From assembly GCA_021793135.1 (NCBI GenBank), contig JAJYTI010000002.1, forward strand, positions 1-32,701: a DNA stretch of 32,701 nucleotides, written 5' to 3'. Position numbers and translations under genes: made by a program. The DNA is from Bacteroidota bacterium (GTDB taxonomy: Bacteria; Bacteroidota; Bacteroidia; Flavobacteriales; Flavobacteriaceae). The notes under the pieces are model-generated. The model searched no databases. It saw nothing but the letters and a program-made list of their open reading frames with translations, and was not told the DNA's origin. Positions 1-8,471 of the stretch are shown piece after piece (within the stretch, counting starts at the first letter, position 1; each line of letters opens with the position of its first letter).

Positions 1-452
1 TTCCGATCTGTCTCCTCGGGAATAGCAATAATTAGAGTTTGCACCTTTCCTATTAAACTTGAGGTATTACTTCCAATAGTAATTTCTTTAAGTCCACTCG
101 CACCTTTTGTTCCAAGTACAATACAGTTTATTTTGTGATCAATTAAAAATCGCTCTATAGAAGTTGTGAAAAAATCGAATCTCGAATAATATTCAATATT
201 CAAGTTAGGATACTTGATGTCTATTTTATCCTTTAAATTTCTTAGTTCTCGTTTTACGTTTTCTTCTGCGGCACGAAATAAAGTTTCGTCCATACCTTGT
301 GACTCTATCGGTCCAGAAGGAGTAACAATATATGGCGAAAAAGCATGAAGCACATGAAATTTCACTTCCCCTTCGTTAAATAACTCAATAGCGTAATTTA
401 TGGCTCCTTTTGAATTTTCTGAAAAATCGGTAGGTAAAAGAATGTGTCGCAT
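1..452 (-). CDS. Universal stress protein (UspA family), truncated at window edge
   Basis: Translation from ATG at 452 (minus): MRHILLPTDFSENSKGAINYAIELFNEGEVKFHVLHAFSPYIVTPSG...CIVLGTKGASGLKEITIGSNTSSLIGKVQTLIIAIPEETDR. It has the Usp N-terminus (LLPTDFSENS) and the ATP-binding G-x(2)-G-x(9)-G(S/T)-like motif. It runs off the left edge, so it is absent from the ORF track. Confidence 0.9.
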   Translation of the reverse strand, partial: MRHILLPTDFSENSKGAINYAIELFNEGEVKFHVLHAFSPYIVTPSGPIESQGMDETLFRAAEENVKRELRNLKDKIDIKYPNLNIEYYSRFDFFTTSIERFLIDHKINCIVLGTKGASGLKEITIGSNTSSLIGKVQTLIIAIPEETDR

Positions 453-736
453 AATAAGTTGATGTTTTTTGATTTATTGAATTTTGCTATTAAGCAGTAC
501 TCAATAATTTTTTTGTTAATAAGTAATTATAATTCTTGTTTTACCTCTCTTTTGTTGTATAGCTAATTTACAAATAACGAGGAAGTTAATGAAATATTTA
601 AAGGAGGTATATTTGTTAAAGTACTCCCAATAAGCATTTCCTACTTGAATTAAATCTCTGTTTAGGTTTGTTTTCAAAAATTAAAGTTGCTAACTTTATA
701 ATTCACGAAAATCAAAACAAATTAATATCCGCGCCT

Positions 737-1039
737 ATGAACATCAATTTTCAATATCACAACGTTACTGCTAGCGATCGATTAGAAATATTAACCTCTA
801 AAAAATTAGACAAACTTTTTAAGCGTTATGACTTTGTAGTAAATGCCGATGTATATTTTAAAGCACAAAACACATCCGATGTAGACAAAGGAAAAATATG
901 TAAAGTTCGTTTAGGAACTCCTGGAATGGCTCTATTTACCGAAGCTTCAAATTCTACTTTTGAGTTATCTGTTAATGAGGTTGCAAGGGAATTAGAAACT
1001 CAATTAAGGAAAAGAAAAGAAAAATTCAATAAGAAATAG
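737..1039 (+). CDS. hpf: Ribosome hibernation promoting factor / RaiA family (short form)
   Basis: MNINFQYHNVTASDRLEILTSKKLDKLFKRYDFVVNADVYFK... matches the HPF/YfiA fold. The in-frame ATG at 737 is preferred over the track start at 668. Confidence 0.85.
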   Translation: MNINFQYHNVTASDRLEILTSKKLDKLFKRYDFVVNADVYFKAQNTSDVDKGKICKVRLGTPGMALFTEASNSTFELSVNEVARELETQLRKRKEKFNKK

Positions 1040-1071
1040 AACTTTAAACTATTAATATATAATATAATCTT

Positions 1072-1101
1072 ATTCGCTAGTCATTAATTTGGCTAGCGAA
1101 T
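1072..1101. terminator. Hairpin between convergent hpf and rlmI (probable bidirectional terminator)
   Basis: Inverted repeat ATTCGCTAG (1072-1080) / CTAGCGAAT (1093-1101) followed by T-rich sequence. The right arm contains the rlmI stop codon. Confidence 0.6.
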
Positions 1102-2286
1102 TTTATAATAAGCCGATTTTAAATACTCCCCTTCTTCAAAACCAATAGGATGATCTATTGCATGACTAGTAGTTTCTATTAAAGTATAATCTACTTTTAG
1201 TTGCTTAAAGCATTCTGAATGAATCTGTAAAAGCTCATCTTTTGTTATTCTAGAAGAGCAAGAAGCCAATAATAATATTCCATTTTTCTTTGTAAGCGCC
1301 ACTCCCATTTCTGCTAATTGTGCATATTTTTTCTTGGCAATATTTTGTTCTTTCTTACTCTTTGCAAATGACGGAGGATCTATTACAACTACATCAAATT
1401 TCTTTTTTTCATTAATCAGTTTTTGTAATTCTTCGAAGGCATCTCCAGCAATAGTTTGATGAATGCCAGAATGTGGATTCAGACTCGCATTGTGTTTCGC
1501 TAATTCTAAAGCCTGTTTACTAAAATCTAAACTTGTTACTTCTTTTGCTCCACCTGCTAAAGCATGAATGGAAAATCCGCCTGCATACGAAAACACATCT
1601 AAAACTGTTTTGTTCTTAGATAGTTTACCTACTTTTTGACGATTTTCACGGTGGTCTAAGAAAAATCCTGTTTTATGACCTAAGATGACATCCGTTTCGA
1701 AATGGACGCCATATTCTGTAAATTTTACCTGTGAATTTTCAAGATTACCATACACCACTTCTCCTTCTGTATATGGAGTTTCTAAGTCTTGTAATTTCCT
1801 ACTCCATCGTATAACTATAGCATTTAGATTTGTTGTTTTTGCTATGATTGGGAATAATAGATCTAAATATGGTAGCCAAATAGAAGAGTATACTTTAACT
1901 ACACCTACTTTATTATAAATATCAACTATAAGCCCAGGCATGCCATCATTTTCCCCAAAAATAAGCCTATATGCATTTATATTTTTTGTTTGTAGCTCTT
2001 TACGAATATTAAATGCTTTGTGTATTTTATTTTCAAAGAATGCACCGTCTATATTAGCTGGACCTTCTTTATGAATTACTTTAATTCGGATTGGCGAGAA
2101 AGGATCATATAAACCTATAGCAAACGGCTTGTTTCTACGTTGATCAAAAAGAATAGCTATATCTCCAGGCTTTCCTTTTTTATTTACTTTTTCTATACTA
2201 TCAGAAAATATCCAAGGATGTCCCTTTTTTACACTACGTTCTGCTACTGGTTTTAATTTTACTGCCAATCGATTTGGTGTATTCAT
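1093..2286 (-). CDS. rlmI: Class I SAM-dependent rRNA methyltransferase with PUA domain (RlmI-like, 23S rRNA m5C1962)
   Basis: N-terminal PUA-like region (KKGHPWIFSDSIEKV), then DVFSYAGGFSIHALAGGAKEVTSLDFS (SAM motif I) and VVIDPPSFAKSKK (catalytic DPPxF). Confidence 0.88.
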   Translation of the reverse strand: MNTPNRLAVKLKPVAERSVKKGHPWIFSDSIEKVNKKGKPGDIAILFDQRRNKPFAIGLYDPFSPIRIKVIHKEGPANIDGAFFENKIHKAFNIRKELQTKNINAYRLIFGENDGMPGLIVDIYNKVGVVKVYSSIWLPYLDLLFPIIAKTTNLNAIVIRWSRKLQDLETPYTEGEVVYGNLENSQVKFTEYGVHFETDVILGHKTGFFLDHRENRQKVGKLSKNKTVLDVFSYAGGFSIHALAGGAKEVTSLDFSKQALELAKHNASLNPHSGIHQTIAGDAFEELQKLINEKKKFDVVVIDPPSFAKSKKEQNIAKKKYAQLAEMGVALTKKNGILLLASCSSRITKDELLQIHSECFKQLKVDYTLIETTSHAIDHPIGFEEGEYLKSAYYKIR

Positions 2287-2305
2287 ATATTGTTATTTAT
2301 ATAAA

Positions 2306-2332
2306 AAATCCCGATAACAAATATCGGGATTT
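2306..2332 (-). terminator. Intrinsic terminator downstream of the lipocalin/OmpA operon
   Basis: Perfect 11-bp stem AAATCCCGATA (2306-2316) / TATCGGGATTT (2322-2332), with a T-tract when read on the minus strand. Confidence 0.85.
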
Positions 2333-2355
2333 AATATTAAGAATTCGATTTCTTT

Positions 2356-3066
2356 TTATTGTTCTCCAGCTTCGCGCTTTGCATCTTCCTGCATCTTTTC
2401 ATTTGGAACGATAACCACGTTTACACGTCTGTTTTTCGATCTACCTTCTACAGTACTATTGTCTGCAATAGGATTATCTGGACCAAACCATTCTGTTGTA
2501 AAACGTGAACTACTTAAACCTTTAGTGTTGGTAAAATAGTTAGTAACAGATTTAGCTCTTTGTTCTGATAGAGTCATGTTAAATGCTCTAGGTCCTGTTG
2601 CATCTGTATGACCAACAACTAATACGTTTGTATCTGGATATTCGTTCAGTACGTTTGCTAGTTTATCTAAAGTAGCGATAGATTCTGGTTTTAATTCATG
2701 TAAGTTAGTATCGAAATAAACACCACTATTCTCATCAAAAGTAACTACAATTCCGTCGTCTACTCTTTCTACTTCTGCACCTGGAATTTCTTCTTCGATT
2801 TTTTGTGCTTGTTTATCCATGCGGTCACCAATAATAACACCAGCACCGCCACCAACAACTCCACCAATTACAGCTCCTAATTCGCTGTTTTTTCCACTTC
2901 CTACATTGTTACCAAGTACAGCTCCTAAGATAGCTCCACCAGTTGCTCCAATAACTGCACCTTTTTGTTTGTTATTTGCATTTCTTGTTGCTTCACATCC
3001 GATAAATGGTACGCTTATAGCTACTGCTAAAGCTAGGATACTTATTTTTTTAAATATTGATTTCAT
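2356..3066 (-). CDS. OmpA-family lipoprotein with glycine-zipper domain
   Basis: Signal peptide and lipobox (VPFIGC), Gly-zipper GAVIGATGGAILGAVLGNNVGSGK, C-terminal OmpA peptidoglycan-binding motif (VVGHTDATG...LSEQRAKSV...GRSKNRRVNV). Confidence 0.9.
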   Translation of the reverse strand: MKSIFKKISILALAVAISVPFIGCEATRNANNKQKGAVIGATGGAILGAVLGNNVGSGKNSELGAVIGGVVGGGAGVIIGDRMDKQAQKIEEEIPGAEVERVDDGIVVTFDENSGVYFDTNLHELKPESIATLDKLANVLNEYPDTNVLVVGHTDATGPRAFNMTLSEQRAKSVTNYFTNTKGLSSSRFTTEWFGPDNPIADNSTVEGRSKNRRVNVVIVPNEKMQEDAKREAGEQ

Positions 3067-3545
3067 TAGTTTGATATTTTAGAAAAGTTCATATAAATCT
3101 GGAAAGGTTTTCCTTCAAGTGTCACGGTTTGTTTCCATTGCATGTTATCGTCTGATAATTGTTCTAAATTCATTCGATATCCTGCATTAGAATCCGATTT
3201 TCCTTTAACGTTTGTAGGCTTTAATAGAAAATCGTAAAGTCCAGAGTCTTTATCTACTTCTTGAACAGTGAATACAAAATTTCTATCTCCTGCCCCACAG
3301 TCTGCATCTTCTATAGTATATACTCCAGTATTATTGTTTGGAATAAATCTCCAAGTACTACCTTCAAAACAATCTACAGATGCATCGTGTAATAATTGCA
3401 CATCAAAGGTTCCAGATTCACTATAACTGATAGAATCTAAACTCCAATAGCCTTTCATTACTTTTCGAGATTCCTGAACTACTTTACTAGGCGCACAAGC
3501 CGCAATAGTAAATAGCATTAATCCCATTAAAAATAGTTTTTTCAT
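3066..3545 (-). CDS. Lipocalin-like lipoprotein
   Basis: Lipobox FTIAAC; G-x-W motif KGYWSLDSISY. The stop overlaps the OmpA-like start (TAATG), suggesting translational coupling. Confidence 0.7.
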   Translation of the reverse strand: MKKLFLMGLMLFTIAACAPSKVVQESRKVMKGYWSLDSISYSESGTFDVQLLHDASVDCFEGSTWRFIPNNNTGVYTIEDADCGAGDRNFVFTVQEVDKDSGLYDFLLKPTNVKGKSDSNAGYRMNLEQLSDDNMQWKQTVTLEGKPFQIYMNFSKISN

Positions 3546-3710
3546 AAAAAAGTTGATTTTTGGTTGGTGTAATTCTTACTATTCAGCATTTTACACTGAA
3601 GAAAAGTCAATATCAATCTCTTAATATTTGCTTTCCATTTGCTAATATAGCAAGTAATTATGCGCTAACTTCTTTATTAATTTTAATTTAACGTAAATTC
3701 TTGTTAAATA

Positions 3711-5717
3711 TCAATATGCTACTAGGGATTTTAAAGTCTCTTCAAATCTTGATTTGGATAAATATTGTTGTTCTAAGTCGGCAGCAAATGGAACTGGCGT
3801 TTCTAAGCTAGATACTCGTTGTATTGGTCCATCTAAATATTCAAAGCAATTTTCTGTAAGCATTGCAGAAATATCAGATGCTATACCTCCAATGGTAGTG
3901 TCTTCTTGTAATATTATAGCCTTTCCTGTTTTTTTAACAGAGGTAATTAAAGTTTCTTTGTCAAGTGGACTTAGCGTGCGTAAATCAATTAAATCTGCTG
4001 AAATATCTGGATTGTTATCCAATATTTCTAAAGCCCAATGCACTCCTGCTCCGTATGTAATAATACTTACTTCTTTTCCTTCGCGAATAGTAGCAGCTTT
4101 ACCTATAGGTAAGGTATAATACTCTATAGGTACTTCTTGTCTTGCACTTCTATATAATGCTTTATGTTCAAAGAACATTACAGGGTTAGGGTCTTCTATC
4201 GCAGCAGCTAATAGTCCTTTTGCGTCATAAGGGAATGCAGGATAAACTACTTTTAATCCTGGTGTGTGTGTAAACCAAGCTTCGTTAGTTTGACTATGGA
4301 AAGGACCTGCACCCACTCCTGCTCCACAAGGCATTCTAATAACTACATCGGCATTTTCGCCCCAACGATAATGTATTTTGGCTAAGTAGTTTACTATTGG
4401 GTTAAAACCAGAACTTACAAAATCGGCAAACTGCATTTCCATTACAGCTTTATATCCATTTATAGATAGTCCCATAGATGCTGAAACTATAGCCGATTCA
4501 CATATAGGAGTGTTTCGAACTCTAGCTTTGCCAAATTGATCGACAAACCCTTCGGTAACTTTAAATACACCTCCATATTCTGCTATATCTTGTCCCATAA
4601 TAACCAAGTTATCATGTCGCTCCATAGATTGTTTTAGTCCTAGAGAAACTGCGTCGATTAATCGCATAGTTTCTTTTTCTCCAGTAGGTTCTATTTCAAT
4701 TGGATGGTGTGGTTTATATACATCTTGTAATTCCTTTTCAACTGTAGAACTTATTTTTGGCTCATCGAAAGCTATATCAAGATTTTCTAATATCGATTCT
4801 TTAAACTTATCTTTTGTAGCATCGATTTCTGCTTGAGTAAGAATTCCTTCTTCTAGAAGATAATTCTCATAATTAGTCAAAGGATCTTTTGCGGCCCATG
4901 CGTTTATTAAGTCTTTAGGTACATATTTAATACCACTTGCTTCTTCATGTCCTCGCATGCGGAAAGTTTTAAACTCTAAAAGCACTGGACGCGGATTTTT
5001 ACGCATGCTTTCTGTTAATTCCTTTACCTTGCTATATACCTCTACAATATTGTTTCCATCTATAATATGTGACTCCATACCGTAGCCTAACGCTCTATCG
5101 GCAATATTTTCACAAGCGTATTGTTCGTTTGTTGGAGTGGATAATCCGTATCCATTATTCTCAACACAAAATAAAACTGGTAAGCTCCATACTGATGCTA
5201 CGTTTAAAGACTCATGAATATCTCCTTCGCTCATTCCTCCTTCACCACTAAATACCGCACAAACTTTGTTATTTTCTTTAAGTAAGTTAGCTAATGCGAT
5301 TCCATCGGCTACACCGAATTGTGGACCTAAATGTGAAATCATACCTACAATGTGATATTGCTGGGTTCCAAAGTGAAAACTTCTATCTCTACCTTTAGTA
5401 AATCCACTGGCTTTACCTTGCCATTGTGCAAACAATCTGTGTAATGGGATATTTCTAGCAGTAAATACACCTAAATTTCGGTGCATAGGTAATATATATT
5501 CATCTTCTTGTAATGCAGCGGTAACGCCAATAGCTATAGCCTCCTGACCTATACCGCTAAACCATTTAGAAATCTTACCTTGGCGTAATAGTATAAGCAT
5601 TCGCTCTTCTATCATCCTTGGTAAAAGCATTTTCTCGTATAATGCTATCTTTGTTTCTTTGTCTAAAGCATAGGTTGAATAATCAAATATGCTTTTAGTT
5701 TCTAATTCTGGAGACAT
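3711..5717 (-). CDS. 2-oxoacid dehydrogenase E1, fused alpha and beta subunits (branched-chain 2-oxoacid / pyruvate dehydrogenase type)
   Basis: N-terminal half has the TPP-dependent E1-alpha motif (SGEGGMSEGDIHESLNVASVWSLPVLFCVENNGYGLSTP). C-terminal half has E1-beta motifs (GQDIAEYGGVFKVTEG, MPCGAGVGAGPFHSQTNEAWF). Confidence 0.9.
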   Translation of the reverse strand: MSPELETKSIFDYSTYALDKETKIALYEKMLLPRMIEERMLILLRQGKISKWFSGIGQEAIAIGVTAALQEDEYILPMHRNLGVFTARNIPLHRLFAQWQGKASGFTKGRDRSFHFGTQQYHIVGMISHLGPQFGVADGIALANLLKENNKVCAVFSGEGGMSEGDIHESLNVASVWSLPVLFCVENNGYGLSTPTNEQYACENIADRALGYGMESHIIDGNNIVEVYSKVKELTESMRKNPRPVLLEFKTFRMRGHEEASGIKYVPKDLINAWAAKDPLTNYENYLLEEGILTQAEIDATKDKFKESILENLDIAFDEPKISSTVEKELQDVYKPHHPIEIEPTGEKETMRLIDAVSLGLKQSMERHDNLVIMGQDIAEYGGVFKVTEGFVDQFGKARVRNTPICESAIVSASMGLSINGYKAVMEMQFADFVSSGFNPIVNYLAKIHYRWGENADVVIRMPCGAGVGAGPFHSQTNEAWFTHTPGLKVVYPAFPYDAKGLLAAAIEDPNPVMFFEHKALYRSARQEVPIEYYTLPIGKAATIREGKEVSIITYGAGVHWALEILDNNPDISADLIDLRTLSPLDKETLITSVKKTGKAIILQEDTTIGGIASDISAMLTENCFEYLDGPIQRVSSLETPVPFAADLEQQYLSKSRFEETLKSLVAY

Positions 5718-5739
5718 ATATTTTTATATTGTTAACAGA

Positions 5740-5769
5740 CAAATTTAGCCAAATTTAGCTATCGTACAA
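5740..5769 (-). promoter_or_regulatory. Candidate Bacteroidota-type promoter for the E1 gene
   Basis: Minus strand: TTG (5769-5767), N19, TAAATTTG (5747-5740), matching TTG/TAnnTTTG. A second TAAATTTG lies at 5757-5750. Confidence 0.5.
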
Positions 5770-5842
5770 GACGAAGTCGATAGATAATTATTAGCTTTAC
5801 AGATTCACAATTAAATTTTATATTTTCTATTAAACTTAAATT

Positions 5843-6799
5843 ATGAACAATATACCAAGTGTAGATTTAGCAGATTTCTTGTCCAATGATCCTGCTCGCA
5901 AAGAAAAGTTTGTGCATGAGTTAGGAAAGGCATATGAAGAGATTGGTTTTGTATCTCTTAAAAATCATTTTCTTGATGATAAATTAGTTGAAGATTTATA
6001 TCGTGAAGTAAAAGACTTTTTTGATTTACCTACCGATATTAAAAAGAAATATGAGAAACCAGAATTAGGTGGTCAACGTGGATATGTGTCTTTTGGTAAG
6101 GAACATGCTAAAGGAAAAACTAAAGGGGATTTAAAAGAATTTTGGCATTTTGGTCAAGAACCAGATAGCGAAGAATTCTCAAAAGAAGAGTATCCTGAAA
6201 ATGTAGAAGTAAGCGAATTGCCAGAGTTTAATGCTACGGGAATGGAAGCATACAGAATGCTAGAGAAAACTGGGGTATATGTATTAAGAGCTTTAGCATT
6301 ACATTTAGGATTGGAAGAAACTTACTTTGATAAATGGGTAAGAAACGGAACAAGTATTTTAAGACCTATACACTATCCTCCTATTACAGAAAAACCTGAA
6401 GGAGCTGTGCGCGCAGCAGAGCATGGGGACATTAACCTTATTACATTATTAATGGGAGCCTCTACTGGTGGACTGCAAGTGCTACGTAAAGATGGGGTAT
6501 GGATAGATGCAATTCCTGCAGAAGATGAGCTAGTTATTAATGTTGGTGATATGTTAGAAAGACATACTAATAATAAATTACGTTCCACTATTCACCGTGT
6601 AATTAATCCGCCACAAGAACAATGGCATACTCCAAGATATTCTATACCTTTCTTTATGCATCCTAGAGCAGACATGCCGTTAGATTGCTTAGAGGTTTGT
6701 ATCGATGAGGAGCATCCTAAAGCCTATGATGATATTACTGCTGGTGATTTCTTATACCAACGTTTAGTAGAAATAGGTTTAATTAAAGACGAAAAATAA
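5843..6799 (+). CDS. Isopenicillin N synthase-like 2OG/Fe(II) oxygenase family protein
   Basis: N-terminal DIOX_N (IPSVDLADF...AYEEIGFVSLKNH), iron ligands HGD and H (EHGDINLITLL...STIHRVINP), and RYS motif. Confidence 0.87.
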   Translation: MNNIPSVDLADFLSNDPARKEKFVHELGKAYEEIGFVSLKNHFLDDKLVEDLYREVKDFFDLPTDIKKKYEKPELGGQRGYVSFGKEHAKGKTKGDLKEFWHFGQEPDSEEFSKEEYPENVEVSELPEFNATGMEAYRMLEKTGVYVLRALALHLGLEETYFDKWVRNGTSILRPIHYPPITEKPEGAVRAAEHGDINLITLLMGASTGGLQVLRKDGVWIDAIPAEDELVINVGDMLERHTNNKLRSTIHRVINPPQEQWHTPRYSIPFFMHPRADMPLDCLEVCIDEEHPKAYDDITAGDFLYQRLVEIGLIKDEK

Positions 6800-6801
6800 A
6801 G

Positions 6802-7131
6802 ATGGATTTAAAAGATCAATTGAAAAATCTTTTTCCAGATCATGTGCCAGAAGAATCTGAAAATAATCAAGAAGAAAAATCAGATTTCTGGATACAAGAT
6901 GCTCCATTAGAATGCAAATATGAAAAACGTAGAGGGAAAGTAAATACTATTATAGATGGCTATAATGGTGCGAATGAAGATTTTAAAGAACTTACAAAGC
7001 AGATAAAAAATCACTTAAGTGTTGGAGGAAGTTATAAAAACGACCAAATAATTATTCAAGGTGATTATCGAGATAAAATAATGTCTTTTTTAAAGAAAAA
7101 AGGATTTAATGTAAAACGTGTTGGAGGATAA
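6802..7131 (+). CDS. SUI1/YciH-type translation initiation factor
   Basis: C-terminal eIF1/SUI1 fold: EKRRGKVNTIIDGYNGANEDFKELTKQIKNHLSVGGSYKNDQIIIQGDYRDKIMSFLKKKGFNVKRVGG. Confidence 0.87.
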   Translation: MDLKDQLKNLFPDHVPEESENNQEEKSDFWIQDAPLECKYEKRRGKVNTIIDGYNGANEDFKELTKQIKNHLSVGGSYKNDQIIIQGDYRDKIMSFLKKKGFNVKRVGG

Positions 7132-7141
7132 ATTAAAAAAT

Positions 7142-8014
7142 ATGACAATACCAGAATCAGAGTTGATTATTACCGATGAAGGTGCGATATATCATTTGGA
7201 TGTAAAGCCATCCGAAATTGCAGAAACAGTTTTAACCGTTGGTGATCCTGGAAGAGTAGCTCAAGTTTCGAAATATTTTGATACTATTGAGTATAAAGCG
7301 GAACACAGAGAGTTTGTTACACATACAGGAACATACAAAGGCAAGCGCATGTCTGTGGTTTCTACAGGAATAGGAACAGATAATATAGATATAGTACTTA
7401 ATGAATTAGATGCATTAGTAAATATCGATTTTAAAACAAGACAGGTTAAAGAAAAGCACACACAATTAACGATTATTCGTTTAGGTACATCTGGTGCTTT
7501 GCAAAAAGATATTCCTGTAGATAGTATGGTTGCGTCGGCTTACGCTATTGGATTAGATAACTTACCTTATTTCTATAAAAATAATTCTTTCTTAGATGAT
7601 AATTTCTCCAAACAATTTATGGAGCATTGTCATTGGGATAAACGTAATTCTCATCCATATTGGATTCCAGCCGATGAAGGATTAACTAATGTATTTAAGA
7701 AGCATGGTTACAAATTAGGGTGTACTCTAACCAACGTTGGTTTCTATGGACCACAAGGTCGAGTGTTAAGGTTGTCTATACCAAATGATGACTTTCATAA
7801 ACATCTACAAAGCTTTAGATACCAAGATGTTGCGATTACTAATTTAGAGATGGAGTCTTCTGGTATTTTCTACTTATCCAAGGTGTTAGGACATCGGGCA
7901 ATATCATTAAATGCTATTATTGCAAATAGAGCTGCAGGTACTTTCAGTGAAGATAATATTGCAGCAGTTGAAAATTTGATTAAAAAATCTTTAGATATTA
8001 TCACAGAAATATAG
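7142..8014 (+). CDS. Nucleoside phosphorylase (uridine phosphorylase-like, PNP_UDP_1 family)
   Basis: TVGDPGRVAQVSKYFD and VVSTGIGTDNIDIVLNEL motifs, LGTSGALQ, NLEMESSGIF. ATG at 7142 is preferred; the GTG at 7118 in the track overlaps the upstream gene. Confidence 0.85.
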   Translation: MTIPESELIITDEGAIYHLDVKPSEIAETVLTVGDPGRVAQVSKYFDTIEYKAEHREFVTHTGTYKGKRMSVVSTGIGTDNIDIVLNELDALVNIDFKTRQVKEKHTQLTIIRLGTSGALQKDIPVDSMVASAYAIGLDNLPYFYKNNSFLDDNFSKQFMEHCHWDKRNSHPYWIPADEGLTNVFKKHGYKLGCTLTNVGFYGPQGRVLRLSIPNDDFHKHLQSFRYQDVAITNLEMESSGIFYLSKVLGHRAISLNAIIANRAAGTFSEDNIAAVENLIKKSLDIITEI

Positions 8015-8035
8015 ATAGTATAAACTTAACTATTT

Positions 8036-8081
8036 GAAAAAGCATCTTTTAAATACTTTAATATTTAAAAGATGCTTTTTC
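8036..8081. terminator. Long bidirectional-capable intrinsic terminator hairpin
   Basis: Perfect 19-bp inverted repeat GAAAAAGCATCTTTTAAAT (8036-8054) / ATTTAAAAGATGCTTTTTC (8063-8081). Confidence 0.85.
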
Positions 8082-8200
8082 ATTTTTATAAGAATTATTT
8101 TATTACACATCACACACAGTTACTATGCTAATAAACAGTGTTTTGTTGTCTTGCTATAAGAAGATAGCTTATTTCCGTAAACATTTTTTAATCTTTCGCG

Positions 8201-8226
8201 CAACCTTTTAAAATTAGTTACATCTA
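8201..8226 (+). promoter_or_regulatory. Candidate ECF-sigma-type promoter upstream of a small ORF
   Basis: CAACCTTTT (8201-8209; AAC-containing -35-like) and CATCTA (8221-8226; -10-like) with about 15-16 nt between the AACC core and CATC. Motif reading only. Confidence 0.3.
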
Positions 8227-8259
8227 TTATGTAGACGAACCAGGTAAAACCATCTTAAT

Positions 8260-8364
8260 ATGAAATTTGTAGCAATTGTAATTGGAATGTTAGTTTGTAT
8301 TAACTTTCTTCTTTTGAAGTTTAGCTGTAACTCTCCTAAAGAGACAGTAGTAAATGATGAATAG
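8260..8364 (+). CDS. Small single-pass membrane or lipoprotein-like peptide, 34 aa
   Basis: ATG at 8260, TAG at 8362-8364: MKFVAIVIGMLVCINFLLLKFSCNSPKETVVNDE. Below the ORF-track size cutoff; hydrophobic N-terminus followed by a Cys and a short polar tail. Confidence 0.4.
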   Translation: MKFVAIVIGMLVCINFLLLKFSCNSPKETVVNDE

Positions 8365-8406
8365 AAAAAAATAATTTGACTATTCAAGCGTAACTCCCTC
8401 CTCCCC

Positions 8407-8435
8407 TTGTTTATCTAGGTTTATTTGTATTTTTG
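8407..8435 (+). promoter_or_regulatory. Candidate Bacteroidota housekeeping promoter for mutS2
   Basis: TTG (8407-8409), N18, TATTTTTG (8428-8435), matching TTG/TAnnTTTG, 36 bp before the ATG. Confidence 0.55.
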
Positions 8436-8471
8436 CATAGGCTAAAATTAGTCTGAAAATATTTCTAATAT

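Noticed and set aside
1685-1918. 77-aa plus-strand ORF inside rlmI
   Set aside because: Antisense to a well-supported CDS; low-complexity translation with no recognisable domain.
2819-3082. 87-aa Pro/Thr/Ile-rich plus-strand ORF
   Set aside because: Mirror of the OmpA-family Gly-zipper codons on the opposite strand; compositional artefact.
3754-4119. 121-aa plus-strand ORF inside the E1 dehydrogenase gene
   Set aside because: Antisense to a confident CDS; no domain signature.
3711-5717. Fused E1 alpha/beta as a novel gene fusion
   Set aside because: Fused E1 subunits are already known in Bacteroidota; both halves are intact and this is not unusual.
8036-8081. Long perfect inverted repeats (also 11050-11081 and 21529-21564) as possible IS ends or MITEs
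   Set aside because: They sit directly after stop codons, differ in sequence from each other, have T-tracts and no target-site duplications; they are best explained as terminators.
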